64,000 bases of DNA from Moorena sp. SIO3I8. GTDB lineage: Bacteria; Cyanobacteriota; Cyanobacteriia; Cyanobacteriales; Coleofasciculaceae. The position numbers and the translations under genes are program-made. Where the stretch lies: positions 1 through 64,000 of the forward strand of contig NZ_JAAHHW010000009.1 of the NCBI RefSeq assembly GCF_010692325.1, in the 5' to 3' direction. Under the pieces are notes generated by a model. It was not told where the DNA came from and made no database searches. It saw only the letters and a program-made list of their open reading frames with translations. This document shows, piece after piece, positions 26,966 through 35,855 of the stretch (positions within the stretch are counted from its first letter, which is position 1; each line of letters starts with the position of its first letter).

Positions 26966-28711
26966 TATCCCGGAAAGAAACGGTTCTGGATGTCCCTGTT
27001 CAGGAACACAATCGATTTCGATCTGGAAGGTCCCTTCAAATCCAGTGTCTTGCACTTGAAATTCCCAGGCACCATCCACTTCTTTCATCTTATCAGCGGG
27101 ATTGGGGGTAAAATCTGGCTGAGCAAATTTTTCATCGGTATGGAGGTAGAGTTCTATGGGTGTCTTGGCAATCAGAACCCGGATATAGTATTGTTTGCGG
27201 AAGATGACATTGTCAGAGAAACCAAGACCTAACAAATCCCGTTCACCGACGTAAAAGTCCAGCCGTAAGACCATGTCTTTCTCTTGTGCTGGGATGCTCT
27301 CATCCTCTAGAATTGATATGGTATTCAGGTAGCCTTCCCAGATCAGATTTTTGCCATCTGCCCAAGGAAATGCTAGGTTTTCGTCCGTCAAATCCTCTTT
27401 AATAAACGGACCATAGCAGTTTTCCGCCCCCTCACTCTGGTGAAACAGTTCAAAGTCCACCCGACGGGGTTTAATCGATACTCCCAGAAAGAACTCACTC
27501 TTGCCAAACCAATCCTTACCCCGAGTGATTTGGGCGTTGACAAAACGTAAACGCGATCGCACATCCCCAAAGAAAAAGCGCGTTGCTACTTCAAATGCTT
27601 CCCGGGAAGTAATCACGGAGTCGAAACCACCGTGGGATTTGTGGATAAAGGTACGGGGTGCCCCAGGAATTTGGGCAGAGAATTGCTTAACTAAGCCATC
27701 ACTACGGTTATAGTTAGAACCAAACTCATATCTCGGGGAGAAAACGCGGTTGAGAAAGGAGGCTTGTCGCAAATTGTAAGACTTATAGTTGGTACCAACA
27801 ATAGTTAAAAGTCGTTCTAATGGAAAGTGTTTCTCAAAATTTTGGAATGAATAGGGGTTGTTGAGCTTACTTTGATTTTTGAGATTAAAGCGCTCTAATT
27901 CTTCTTGAGCTCCTAGCTCTCCCCCAAACCCCAGCCAATCTTCTAAGATTTGGAAGGTAATGCCTTGGTGAGGAGTTCCCAAAGTGATAATTTTATTGAT
28001 GTAGTCTTCAGCCTTAAGACCAAGGCTGGGATAGATGACTTGAACTGCTTCGCGAGCGATTAACCCACCCATAGAATGGGCAATGATGTTAACCTTAGGT
28101 TTAACACCTGCTTGATTCGCCGTTAGTTCACGAATTAAGTAGATTAGACGCACCAAGGCATTACCATAGGTTTCAAATTTACGCTCTTTCAGGTCATAGT
28201 AGCGAAATACCCAAATGGAGCGCCAGGGATCTTTGGTAGACTCCAAAAAGGATTCTGCCCTCTCTGGGTTTATGACCACTTTATCCCCGGAAAAATATCT
28301 TTTTTCTTCTGTTTTGTCTGGATAGTTTAGAGTATAGGTTTCTTCTTTGAGGCGCTTAAATTTATCGAAAATACCATTATCCTTTAACCACTCCAGTGAT
28401 GATGGCAGGGGTTTGCCATCCTGGAGCATTTGCTGCAAAGACTTTAGTTTCCGAGGCAGGGTTGCTTCATCTTCAATCTCCCGACTACCAAAAGTCACGA
28501 CGTTAGTAGCATCATGGTATTGCCAGTCTGACTTGAGGAAACTCAGGATTAATCCTTCATAAATCTCGTTTGTTCCCTTTTTGTGTTCATAGACAGTGCC
28601 TTGGTTAAACCCCTGATAGGTTAAGCGCTGTTCCTCTTGAATATTGAGACCACCAAACCCACGAATTAGGATAATTGGTAAAGGAGTACGGGTAGGTACA
28701 GACATTGTCAT
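26960..28711 (-). CDS. Alpha/beta-hydrolase (lipase/PGAP1-like)
   Basis: 583 residues. The nucleophile elbow AHSMGG puts the catalytic serine at S213, following LPIILIRGFGGLN (oxyanion region) near residue 11. A His candidate is in IHKSHGGFDS, and TLGTPHQGI is a lipase-type segment. The C-terminal 200 residues look beta-rich, with no domain I can name. No signal peptide is visible. It is probably an esterase or lipase with unknown substrate. The 3' end is embedded in an STRR. A 327-bp intergenic region (28712-29038) with nothing recognisable precedes it. Confidence 0.78.
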   Translation of the reverse strand: MTMSVPTRTPLPIILIRGFGGLNIQEEQRLTYQGFNQGTVYEHKKGTNEIYEGLILSFLKSDWQYHDATNVVTFGSREIEDEATLPRKLKSLQQMLQDGKPLPSSLEWLKDNGIFDKFKRLKEETYTLNYPDKTEEKRYFSGDKVVINPERAESFLESTKDPWRSIWVFRYYDLKERKFETYGNALVRLIYLIRELTANQAGVKPKVNIIAHSMGGLIAREAVQVIYPSLGLKAEDYINKIITLGTPHQGITFQILEDWLGFGGELGAQEELERFNLKNQSKLNNPYSFQNFEKHFPLERLLTIVGTNYKSYNLRQASFLNRVFSPRYEFGSNYNRSDGLVKQFSAQIPGAPRTFIHKSHGGFDSVITSREAFEVATRFFFGDVRSRLRFVNAQITRGKDWFGKSEFFLGVSIKPRRVDFELFHQSEGAENCYGPFIKEDLTDENLAFPWADGKNLIWEGYLNTISILEDESIPAQEKDMVLRLDFYVGERDLLGLGFSDNVIFRKQYYIRVLIAKTPIELYLHTDEKFAQPDFTPNPADKMKEVDGAWEFQVQDTGFEGTFQIEIDCVPEQGHPEPFLSGIG

Positions 28712-29038
28712 CTCCTATCACATCTGAAATGTTAATTCATCGATCTTAGCTGCTGATTCATCTCTAGACCATCAGTTTTGTTTGTCAATTATAAATTTTT
28801 AATTTAAAATTCCCTGACCAACTATCCGGCAATTGAGGAGCTTCAATTGCCATATTCCTGCCCATGTTTGGAGGGGTTCGTGAAATGGCCCTCAACTAAA
28901 GTCAGTCAACCAGCCCAAAACCACTCACGCTTTGCATCAAGAAACTGAATAATATCCAATTTAAATGCGCAACAGCTTATGACAATGCCGTAGATGATAG
29001 AATTAAATAAATTAGATAAGGGATGAAAAACATCCAAA

Positions 29039-29455
29039 ATGGCAAAAGACGTTTTCCATCAACAGGTTAAAAATGCTTTGATCAAAGACGGATGGAATAT
29101 CACTCACGATCCTCTCACGATTCGGATTGGCGAGGCAGTCAAATTACAAATTGATTTAGCGGCAGAAATCGCAATCGCAGCTGAACGAGATGCCGAAAAA
29201 ATTGCTGTAGAAATTAAAAGCTTTATTGGCGACTCAGATATCAGCACATTTCATACGGCGTTAGGGCAATATCTTAACTATTGTCAGGCTCTTGAAGAAC
29301 TTGAACCAGAGCGAATTGTTTATTTAGCTATTCCTTATGAAACTTATCAAGATTTTTTTCAGCTTTCTTTCATCCAACGCGCTCTGAGACGTTACCAAGT
29401 CAAGTTGATGATTTACGATCCGAAATTGGAGGAGATTAGGCAATGGATAAAATAG
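29039..29455 (+). CDS. xisH: XisH family protein
   Basis: 138 residues, one of the cyanobacterial factors first described as controlling excision of the fdxN element and now known mostly as free-standing pairs. Motifs: HQQVKNALIKDGWNIT, then a PD-(D/E)xK-like arrangement of D in LQIDLAAE and ExK in VEIKSF (about residues 62-67), ending in the GQYLNYCQAL region. XisH belongs to the PD-(D/E)xK nuclease-like clan, so DNA cleavage is conceivable. It overlaps xisI by 13 bp. No fdxN element or recombinase is visible here. Confidence 0.92.
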   Translation: MAKDVFHQQVKNALIKDGWNITHDPLTIRIGEAVKLQIDLAAEIAIAAERDAEKIAVEIKSFIGDSDISTFHTALGQYLNYCQALEELEPERIVYLAIPYETYQDFFQLSFIQRALRRYQVKLMIYDPKLEEIRQWIK

Positions 29456-29784
29456 AGCAATATCGGCAATTTGTCAAGCAGATTTTAACTGAACACTCCC
29501 AAATAGCAACCCCTACTGATAGGGATACGGTCAAAGCCGAGCTAATATTTGATAGGGAACACGACCATTATCAATTGGCTTATGTGGGTTGGCAAGGAGA
29601 TAAGCGGATATTTGGTCCTGTGATGCACTTTGATATTATTGATGGCAAAATTTGGATTCAATATAACGGGACTGAAGACTCGGTTGCTGAGAGGTTGGTG
29701 GAAATGGGTGTACCCACTTCTGATATCGTTTTAGGTTTTCATTCCGCTTTTAAGCGCCAATTTACCCGTTATGCAGTTGGTTAA
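29443..29784 (+). CDS. xisI: XisI family protein
   Basis: 113 residues, the partner of XisH. Typical stretches are HYQLAYVGWQGDKRIFGPVMH, WIQYNGTEDSVAERLVEMGVP and DIVLGFHSAFKRQFTRYAVG. The start codon lies inside xisH, so the two are translationally coupled. A MITE-like element begins 37 bp after the stop. Confidence 0.92.
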   Translation: MDKIEQYRQFVKQILTEHSQIATPTDRDTVKAELIFDREHDHYQLAYVGWQGDKRIFGPVMHFDIIDGKIWIQYNGTEDSVAERLVEMGVPTSDIVLGFHSAFKRQFTRYAVG

Positions 29785-29821
29785 AACTATGATACCCTAT
29801 TTAGAGGTTTGCGACTTTATT

Positions 29822-29944
29822 AGGCTCTCCCGGATCTGTGGTTGAAAACGTATCAAAAGGCACAAAATAGACAATCAACGTGGCTGGAACTGGCGGAATT
29901 ACGTGATATAAGCTTGCCTTATCACCCCAAAGCCGGGAGAGCCT
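29822..29944. mobile_element. 123-bp MITE-like element with 12-bp perfect inverted ends
   Basis: aggctctcccgg at 29822-29833 is exactly mirrored by ccgggagagcct at 29933-29944. No transposase inside. I see no clear target-site duplication, so either the true ends differ slightly or it is an old copy. It lies between xisI and the convergent tldD-like gene, ending 14 bp before the latter's stop. Confidence 0.65.
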
Positions 29945-29958
29945 TAACCATTAACGAT

Positions 29959-31257
29959 TCATGCTCCCCCAATCTGAATATTGCGCACCCGCACCGGCAC
30001 ACAAGCATGGGTCATTTGAGCAATTTGTATCGGTTCCCCTTTACCACACATATGGGTACCAAACTGCTCCTGTTCCGAAGCCACTCCAATGGCATCAACA
30101 CTATTCCAGAAATCAGTACTCATAGAATGATAGGTAACATCCTTCAGCATGCCCACTACTTTACCTTTCTCCACCTTCCAGAAAGCATCTCCACCAAACT
30201 GAAAATTACGTCGCTGCTGGTCAATGGAGAAACTACCTCTACCATCAATTAAAATCCCTTCCTCAGTCTCAGCAATCATTTCTGATAGTGTGGCAGAGTG
30301 ACTTCCTCCCTCTGCTCCCGGTTCTAACCCTAAATTAGGAATCCGCACCATCGGAACACTTGACCAACTATCGGCGTAAGCGCAACCGTTACTACTGGCA
30401 TTACCTAGTCGATAAGCCGTTTCCCGGTCAGTGAGGTAGTCTACTAAAATGCCATCCTTGACAACATACCAATCTTGTGCTGGTACCCCCTCATCGTCAT
30501 AGCCTAAAGTACTACGTCCCCCCGATTGAGTGCGATCGCATTTAAAATTCACCCAAGGAGCAGCATATTGCAGCTTGCCCAATTTATCAGTAGTCGCAAA
30601 GCTAGTACCAGCAAAATTCGACTCATAGCCGTACACCCGATCCAGTTCCGTAGGGTGTCCCACCGATTCATGAATCGTTAGGTGGAGATGACTAGGCTTC
30701 AGAATCAGAGTGCTGCGAATACCAGAAGGTCCCTTGGGAGCATGAACCTTCTCTATCGCTTCTTCTGCTACCCGTTCTACCTGATTCAAAAGGTCTGGGG
30801 GTTGAATATGCTCGTAACCGATATTTAAAGGTGGACGTTCATAGCTACGGTTTTGAGCATCCCCATTAGCAACTGCTGTACAACCCAGACCTGGATAGCT
30901 ACGGTATATAGTCTGTTCAATTAGGGAATCAACAGTAGACGCAAAAATCTTGTCTTCACGAGTAAAACGCAGGAAAGAGTAAGCCTTCTTAATTCCGCGA
31001 TCGCTATAGCTAAGCAATTGATCATTGATACGCAATAGTAAATCGGCTTTCTCAGTAATCGGTATAGTAAACGGGTCAATTTCGATTGGAGTAATATAGG
31101 TATCGCGATAGGCTTCTACTGGGGCTAATCTTACCTGTGTTTGCTGACAAAGGCGGCTACCTTTAGCAATCTCCACAGCTAAAGCCACCATTCGTTCCAC
31201 TTCCTCTGGAGTTTTATAGGGACTAGCTGCAAAGCCCCAAGCGCCATTGAGTAACAC
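29959..31257 (-). pseudogene. tldD: TldD/PmbA-family metalloprotease, N-terminally truncated
   Basis: The 432 surviving codons carry the zinc site HESVGH (196-201), GRSTLGYDDEGVPAQ and the C-terminal TldD fold (ASEQEQFGTHMCGKGEP). Family members act on modified peptides and are usually about 40-60 residues longer at the front. Here the frame continues upstream in TldD style (SLSQLCDNVSSGFGVRVLLN) but then passes into unrelated transposase-like sequence at about 31325 without a proper start. The GTG at 31257 is inside the conserved region and a poor start. I infer a 5' end lost to an IS insertion or deletion; an internal start could still give a shortened protein. Confidence 0.7.
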
Positions 31258-31319
31258 TCTTACCCCAAAGCCAGAACTAACATTATCACAGAGTTGGCTA
31301 AGGGAGCGATCGCGCTTTA

Positions 31320-31451
31320 ATCCTTTATTCCCTACAGCGACTGCTAGGGTAAAGATAGCCAGACATATAGCCCGCTCGTGTCAACATCCGCTGCCCTAAT
31401 CGAGCATCTGGTAAATCAGAAAAGGCTTCTAAAATAGCAATTTGACCCATC
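31320..31451 (-). pseudogene. Transposase N-terminal fragment (ISAs1/DDE-assoc-like)
   Basis: From the ATG at 31451 the minus strand reads MGQIAILEAFSDLPDARLGQ, then after a frame change ICLAIFTLAVAVGNKGL. Together these resemble the N-terminal domain of ISAs1-type transposases (LLEAF..LPD.R..GQR...L..LAI..LAV..G..G). It is fused directly to the tldD remnant. Family assignment is from pattern memory only. Confidence 0.45.
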
Positions 31452-31651
31452 GATGTTGATTCTCTGCGCCTTTGTGCCGGGAGCAGGTCTTGCGTTGCAG
31501 AATAAATTAACTATGTACCATCAGAGCAAGCTTAAACCCATGAGGGGGCTAGAGATTTAGTACAAATGTTCTGCATAAGTGACATGCTCCCTCTTGTGCC
31601 AAAGCATCTTATCTTACCATCTAGAATGAAATAGCCCTGCCCATAGCCTAT

Positions 31652-31768
31652 AAGCTGATAACTGATAACTGATAGCTGATAACTGATAACTGATAGCTGA
31701 TAACTGATAGCTGATAGCTGATAGCTGAACGCGCACGCGTGCGCGTAGCGCTTAAGCTGATAACTGAT
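31652..31768. repeat. STRR (ctgataa/ctgatag) plus gcgcacgcgtgcgc palindrome
   Basis: About ten heptamers ctgataa/ctgatag, then the perfect palindrome gcgcacgcgtgcgc with gtagcgc, then two more heptamers. The same palindrome recurs at 47684-47699, also beside coding-like sequence. Confidence 0.85.
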
Positions 31769-31857
31769 AGCTAAATTATTACAAACTTTTCCCTCTCTTA
31801 TATTACTTTAAAAAAAATAGTTATAATAGATGACAATTAATTACTAAAAAATCAACT

Positions 31858-33918
31858 ATGCTTACTAGCTCAATGTTACTAAAAATAATCACAGTCTTTA
31901 CCGCAATGGTAATGACTGTACTTTTAGTAAAATCCGATTTATACAAGAGATTTAACCCTGAGCAATCTTACGCCACAGCAAATAACTACCAGAACAAAGA
32001 AAACAACAGTGTAACGAAGATTGAATTTGGCCAGACTAAAGATGGTCAAAACGTTTATCTCTATACTTTAACCAATACCAATGGTTTAGTAGCGAAGATA
32101 ACCAACTATGGTGCGACTCTTACTGAATTACACTTGCCTGACAACAGCGGTGAGCTAGACGATGTAGTGCTGGGATTTGATAGTCTAGAAGATTATTTGG
32201 CGGCTAAGCGCTACCTATATTATGGTGCAATTGTTGGTCGCGTCGCTAATCGGATTAAAGATGCTCAGTTCACTCTCAATGGTCAAAAGTATGATCTAGC
32301 TACTAATGCCCCTCCCCACCACATACATGGTGGTAACAAGGGTTTTGACAAAGTGGTTTGGAAAGCTGAACCAATTAACAGTAGCCAAGGACAGGCACTA
32401 AAACTAACTTATCTGAGTGCTGACTCAGAAGAAGGATATCCAGGTGATTTGACAGTGACAGCCATTTACACTCTGACTAACGATAATGAGTTAAAGCTGG
32501 AAATGACCGCTAGGACTAACAAACCTACTCCTGTCAACTTGGTGAATCATTCATATTGGAACTTGGCTGGTCATGCTTCTGGAAATATTCTAGGACAATA
32601 TTTAACGATCAATGCCGATAGATATACGCCTAACAACGAACAGCGAATCCCTACAGGAGAGATTAAATCAGTTAAAGATACACCCTACGACTTTACTCAG
32701 CCTCAGTTGATTGGAGATGGCATTAATCAGCTTAGAAATACCCTAAAGCCAAACTATCCAGAAGGCTACGACCTCAATTATGTCTTGAATGGAGAATCAG
32801 AAAAAATCAAACTGGCAGCTACTGTATATGAACCAAAATCTGGTCGGGTGATGGAGCTTCACACTAATCAGCCAGGAATACAGTTTTTTTCTGGAAATCT
32901 TCCTAAGCTTAGAACTGTGGGTAAAGGAGATGTTGTTTATACAAATCATCAAGGTTTGTGCCTAGAGACACAACATTTTCCTGACTCAGTCAATCAGCCT
33001 AACTTTCCTTCGATTATCTTGAATCCAGGTGAAACTTACCGACACCTAATGGTTTATAAATTTTACACCAAACAAAATAATCTAGTAAAAATTATTGCTC
33101 CCAATACTCAAGTTGAAAAGGTAGCAGGAGGTTTTAAGTTTACTGAAGGACCTGTTTGGCATCCCGACGGCTTTCTGCTATTTAGTGATATTCCAGCTAA
33201 TACTATTTATAAATGGCAACCAGAGCAAAAAACCGAGATTTTTCGTCAACCTTCTGGCAATGCTAATGGTAATACGTTAGACCGCTCAGGGCGTTTAGTT
33301 ACTGCTGAACATAGTAATCGTCGTCTATCCCTAACACAAAAAGATGGAAAAATCGTAACTCTAGCTAGTCACTACCAAGGGAAGCGGCTGAATAGTCCCA
33401 ACGATCTAGCAGTCAAATCAGATGGTAGCATCTATTTTACTGATCCTCCCTATGGCATCAAATCCGAACAAGAAGAATTAGGCTTTTATGGTGTTTATCG
33501 CCTAGCACCAGATGGCACACTAACCCTGCTAGTTGATGACTTTGTTCGCCCTAATGGTATTGTATTTTCCCCAGATGAAACTAAATTATATGTGAATGAT
33601 TCACAAAGAGGTCATATTCGGGTTTTTGATGTCAAGCCAGACGGGATGTTAGAGAATGGAAAACTTTTTGCCGAACTGAAACCTCCTAGTCAGGAGGGGG
33701 CAGCAGATGGTATGAAGGTAGACATCCAAGGAAATGTTTACAGCACTGGACCAGGAGGAGTTTGGATTTTCTCACCACAAGGGGATCTACTTGGCATTAT
33801 TGAAACACCAGAAGCGCCTGCTAATTTAGCATGGGGCGACAGTGACTACCAAACCCTTTACATTACAGCAAGAAACAGTCTTTATCGTATCCGTCTTAAG
33901 ATTAAAGGGATGCCCTAG
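31858..33918 (+). CDS. Secreted aldose 1-epimerase - gluconolactonase (SMP-30) fusion
   Basis: 686 residues. Residues 8-25 are a hydrophobic export or anchor segment. Residues about 50-400 are a galactose mutarotase domain (TNYGATLTELHLPD, AIVGRVANRI, HHIHGGNKGFDKVVW, VNLVNHSYWNLAG, and a Glu-bearing C-terminal LCLETQHFPDS). Residues about 415-686 are an SMP-30/gluconolactonase beta-propeller (FTEGPVWHPDGFLLFSDIP, LNSPNDLAVKSDG, VRPNGIVFSPDE). The fusion would convert sugar anomers and hydrolyse the aldonolactone formed by a sugar dehydrogenase, and such an enzyme is encoded convergently next door. Both domains look intact. The 600-bp upstream region is filled with repeats and IS debris. Confidence 0.88.
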   Translation: MLTSSMLLKIITVFTAMVMTVLLVKSDLYKRFNPEQSYATANNYQNKENNSVTKIEFGQTKDGQNVYLYTLTNTNGLVAKITNYGATLTELHLPDNSGELDDVVLGFDSLEDYLAAKRYLYYGAIVGRVANRIKDAQFTLNGQKYDLATNAPPHHIHGGNKGFDKVVWKAEPINSSQGQALKLTYLSADSEEGYPGDLTVTAIYTLTNDNELKLEMTARTNKPTPVNLVNHSYWNLAGHASGNILGQYLTINADRYTPNNEQRIPTGEIKSVKDTPYDFTQPQLIGDGINQLRNTLKPNYPEGYDLNYVLNGESEKIKLAATVYEPKSGRVMELHTNQPGIQFFSGNLPKLRTVGKGDVVYTNHQGLCLETQHFPDSVNQPNFPSIILNPGETYRHLMVYKFYTKQNNLVKIIAPNTQVEKVAGGFKFTEGPVWHPDGFLLFSDIPANTIYKWQPEQKTEIFRQPSGNANGNTLDRSGRLVTAEHSNRRLSLTQKDGKIVTLASHYQGKRLNSPNDLAVKSDGSIYFTDPPYGIKSEQEELGFYGVYRLAPDGTLTLLVDDFVRPNGIVFSPDETKLYVNDSQRGHIRVFDVKPDGMLENGKLFAELKPPSQEGAADGMKVDIQGNVYSTGPGGVWIFSPQGDLLGIIETPEAPANLAWGDSDYQTLYITARNSLYRIRLKIKGMP

Positions 33919-34007
33919 AAAGTCATACCTATTCTCCTGCATTCATCAGAGACTTAGTAGGAGTATAGAATTCATAATTCAGATTAATAATAATTTGTAG
34001 GATGGGT

Positions 34008-34033
34008 AGAGCGATACCAAAACCTATCGCTCT
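34008..34033. terminator. Hairpin between convergent genes
   Basis: agagcgata (34008-34016) pairs with tatcgctct (34025-34033) around an 8-nt loop, within a wider gtagg/cctac flank. Possible bidirectional terminator for the fusion gene and the dehydrogenase; no strong T tract. Confidence 0.5.
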
Positions 34034-34096
34034 CTGGCTCCTGTTCGGTTTTATCCTTCAACCTAACCTACAATAAGGTGAATTCCATAACCATCA

Positions 34097-35575
34097 TTAT
34101 TCCAAACTATTCTGGTCAATAGGGGATTTTGGTGAACGAACGAGTTTCCTAACTTTACCATCTTGTTTTGATGTCACATAGATTTCTCCTTCTTCGTCCA
34201 CCCCGAATCGCACATCAGAGCGTTTTTTACCAATGATTTCGAGAAAAGAAGCTTCTTGCTCTCCGTCAAAGAGTCTGAGTTCTTTTATTTTTGCCTGTTT
34301 GCCATTGACAAGTTCATCTACAGGAACGTGGAAAAATCTTGCATCATGAGCGAAATCAGCAAAAATGTATTGACCGATTAATTCAGGAATTGCTTTGCCC
34401 CGATAAACATAACCACCAGCGATCGCAATTCCATAGAAGCCTTTTATGTCGGGGGGGATGTCATGGTCATATTGGGCAACGGGATAAGTATAGCCATAGG
34501 AGCGATCGTTTTTGGGTAATGCAAACAAAACATTTTCATTATTTTCCTTTATAACCCAAGTACCTTCCCGCTCGCCCCAACCATAGTTAGCTCCTTTGAT
34601 ACCAAGATTAACTTCTTCAATAAAAGCCTGACCAGTATCAGCAATCAACATTTTGCCTTCGCCACCAGTATCCCAGCTAAAACGATGGGGATTACGCAGT
34701 CCATAAGCCCAGATTTCACCCAAGGTTTTAGGCTCTTCATCTGTAACAAAAGGATTATCACGAGGAATACCATATTGACCATTAACACTATTTTTGCCAA
34801 AGGGATCGATTCTGAGAATTTTGCCCAGCGGTGTTCCCAGATCCTGTCCATTATCCAAGGGATCGGTATCGCTAACAGGGTAGCCATCACTACCGCCATC
34901 AGCTACTGCAATGTAGAGTAAACCATAATCATCATCCCCTCGTTTAGCATTGGGATTAAAGCCCAATTGTCCAACATTATGATCTGGGTAAGGCTCTTCA
35001 ATGCGCAAAATCTCACGGGATGTTCCGACAAAAGTATTGCTAGAAGGGTTTGTTGCCTTCCATTCGCGAATTACATCGTGGTGGGCACTTTCGATAATGT
35101 TCTTGTTATTGTCAATAATTGGTTTGGTAACGGGTAAGTCAGGAGTACCGCCAGTTTTAACTTCGCTAGTTACAGTATAAAAAATTCCATTGTTAGCAAA
35201 TTCTGGATGAAAAGCAAAATAAGCGAAGCCCTGTTGAGGAGTTTCATAAGTAAAGTCTGCACAAATTAGTTTTTTCAGATTCATATAAACAGTAGCAGTG
35301 CCGTCAACAATGACATACAACTTGCCACGCATATCGTTAACAAATAATCGTCGGGTCCCATCTCCTGCATGGGTAAGCAGGTTCAAGCGAGCAGCTTTAT
35401 TTCTTCCAGTTCCACTGTTGGGAATTTGAACAACCTCTTCCAATCCGACAGAGAGTTCTGACTTTTTAATTGGTTCGGGAATGGGATCGGTTATCTGGGC
35501 AGAAGAAATCCTGGCAACAGCAAAGATGACCAAGAAGAGCGACAAGAGAAAACAGAGAATGCGAAATTTCTTCAT
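34097..35575 (-). CDS. PQQ-type glucose/sorbosone dehydrogenase, secreted
   Basis: 492 residues from the ATG at 35575 (MKKFRILCFLLSLFLVIF, a signal peptide ending near SSAQ). It is a six-bladed propeller of the soluble aldose dehydrogenase (GSDH/YliI) family: NLLTHAGDGTRRLFVNDMRG, HPEFANNGIFY, DHNVGQLGFNPN, the Ca-binding region ADGGSDGYPVSDTDP, and GLRNPHRFSWD. Members oxidise aldoses using PQQ bound in the periplasm. Convergent with the mutarotase-gluconolactonase gene, suggesting one pathway: anomer supply, oxidation, lactone hydrolysis. The frame extends to 35662, but the extra residues do not look like part of the protein. PQQ would have to be scavenged or made elsewhere; no pqq genes are in the window. 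Confidence 0.82.
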   Translation of the reverse strand: MKKFRILCFLLSLFLVIFAVARISSAQITDPIPEPIKKSELSVGLEEVVQIPNSGTGRNKAARLNLLTHAGDGTRRLFVNDMRGKLYVIVDGTATVYMNLKKLICADFTYETPQQGFAYFAFHPEFANNGIFYTVTSEVKTGGTPDLPVTKPIIDNNKNIIESAHHDVIREWKATNPSSNTFVGTSREILRIEEPYPDHNVGQLGFNPNAKRGDDDYGLLYIAVADGGSDGYPVSDTDPLDNGQDLGTPLGKILRIDPFGKNSVNGQYGIPRDNPFVTDEEPKTLGEIWAYGLRNPHRFSWDTGGEGKMLIADTGQAFIEEVNLGIKGANYGWGEREGTWVIKENNENVLFALPKNDRSYGYTYPVAQYDHDIPPDIKGFYGIAIAGGYVYRGKAIPELIGQYIFADFAHDARFFHVPVDELVNGKQAKIKELRLFDGEQEASFLEIIGKKRSDVRFGVDEEGEIYVTSKQDGKVRKLVRSPKSPIDQNSLE

Positions 35576-35855
35576 ACATAATATGAATGCTGCTAAGGTA
35601 AGGGCGCGGACGCTAAAAATCTGAGAAATCCAAAAATACGAAACCCCTGAGCTTGGAGTCATGGTGGCGTAATTTAGTTTTTTGTATGTTACAGCTCAAG
35701 GCACTGGTTCCGCAATTCTTCCCCACAAGAGCAAGATCAATAGAAAATACTTATACTTCTGTTAGAAATTGTTACTATAGTAGTTTATCCCTATTAACTA
35801 AGTCTTAGCATCTAAGACCTAGACACTTGTTGGTGCATTCTACAGAGTAACTCTA

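Noticed and set aside
29842-30252. 136-codon plus-strand frame
   Set aside because: It crosses the MITE-like element and is then antisense to the tldD-like gene.
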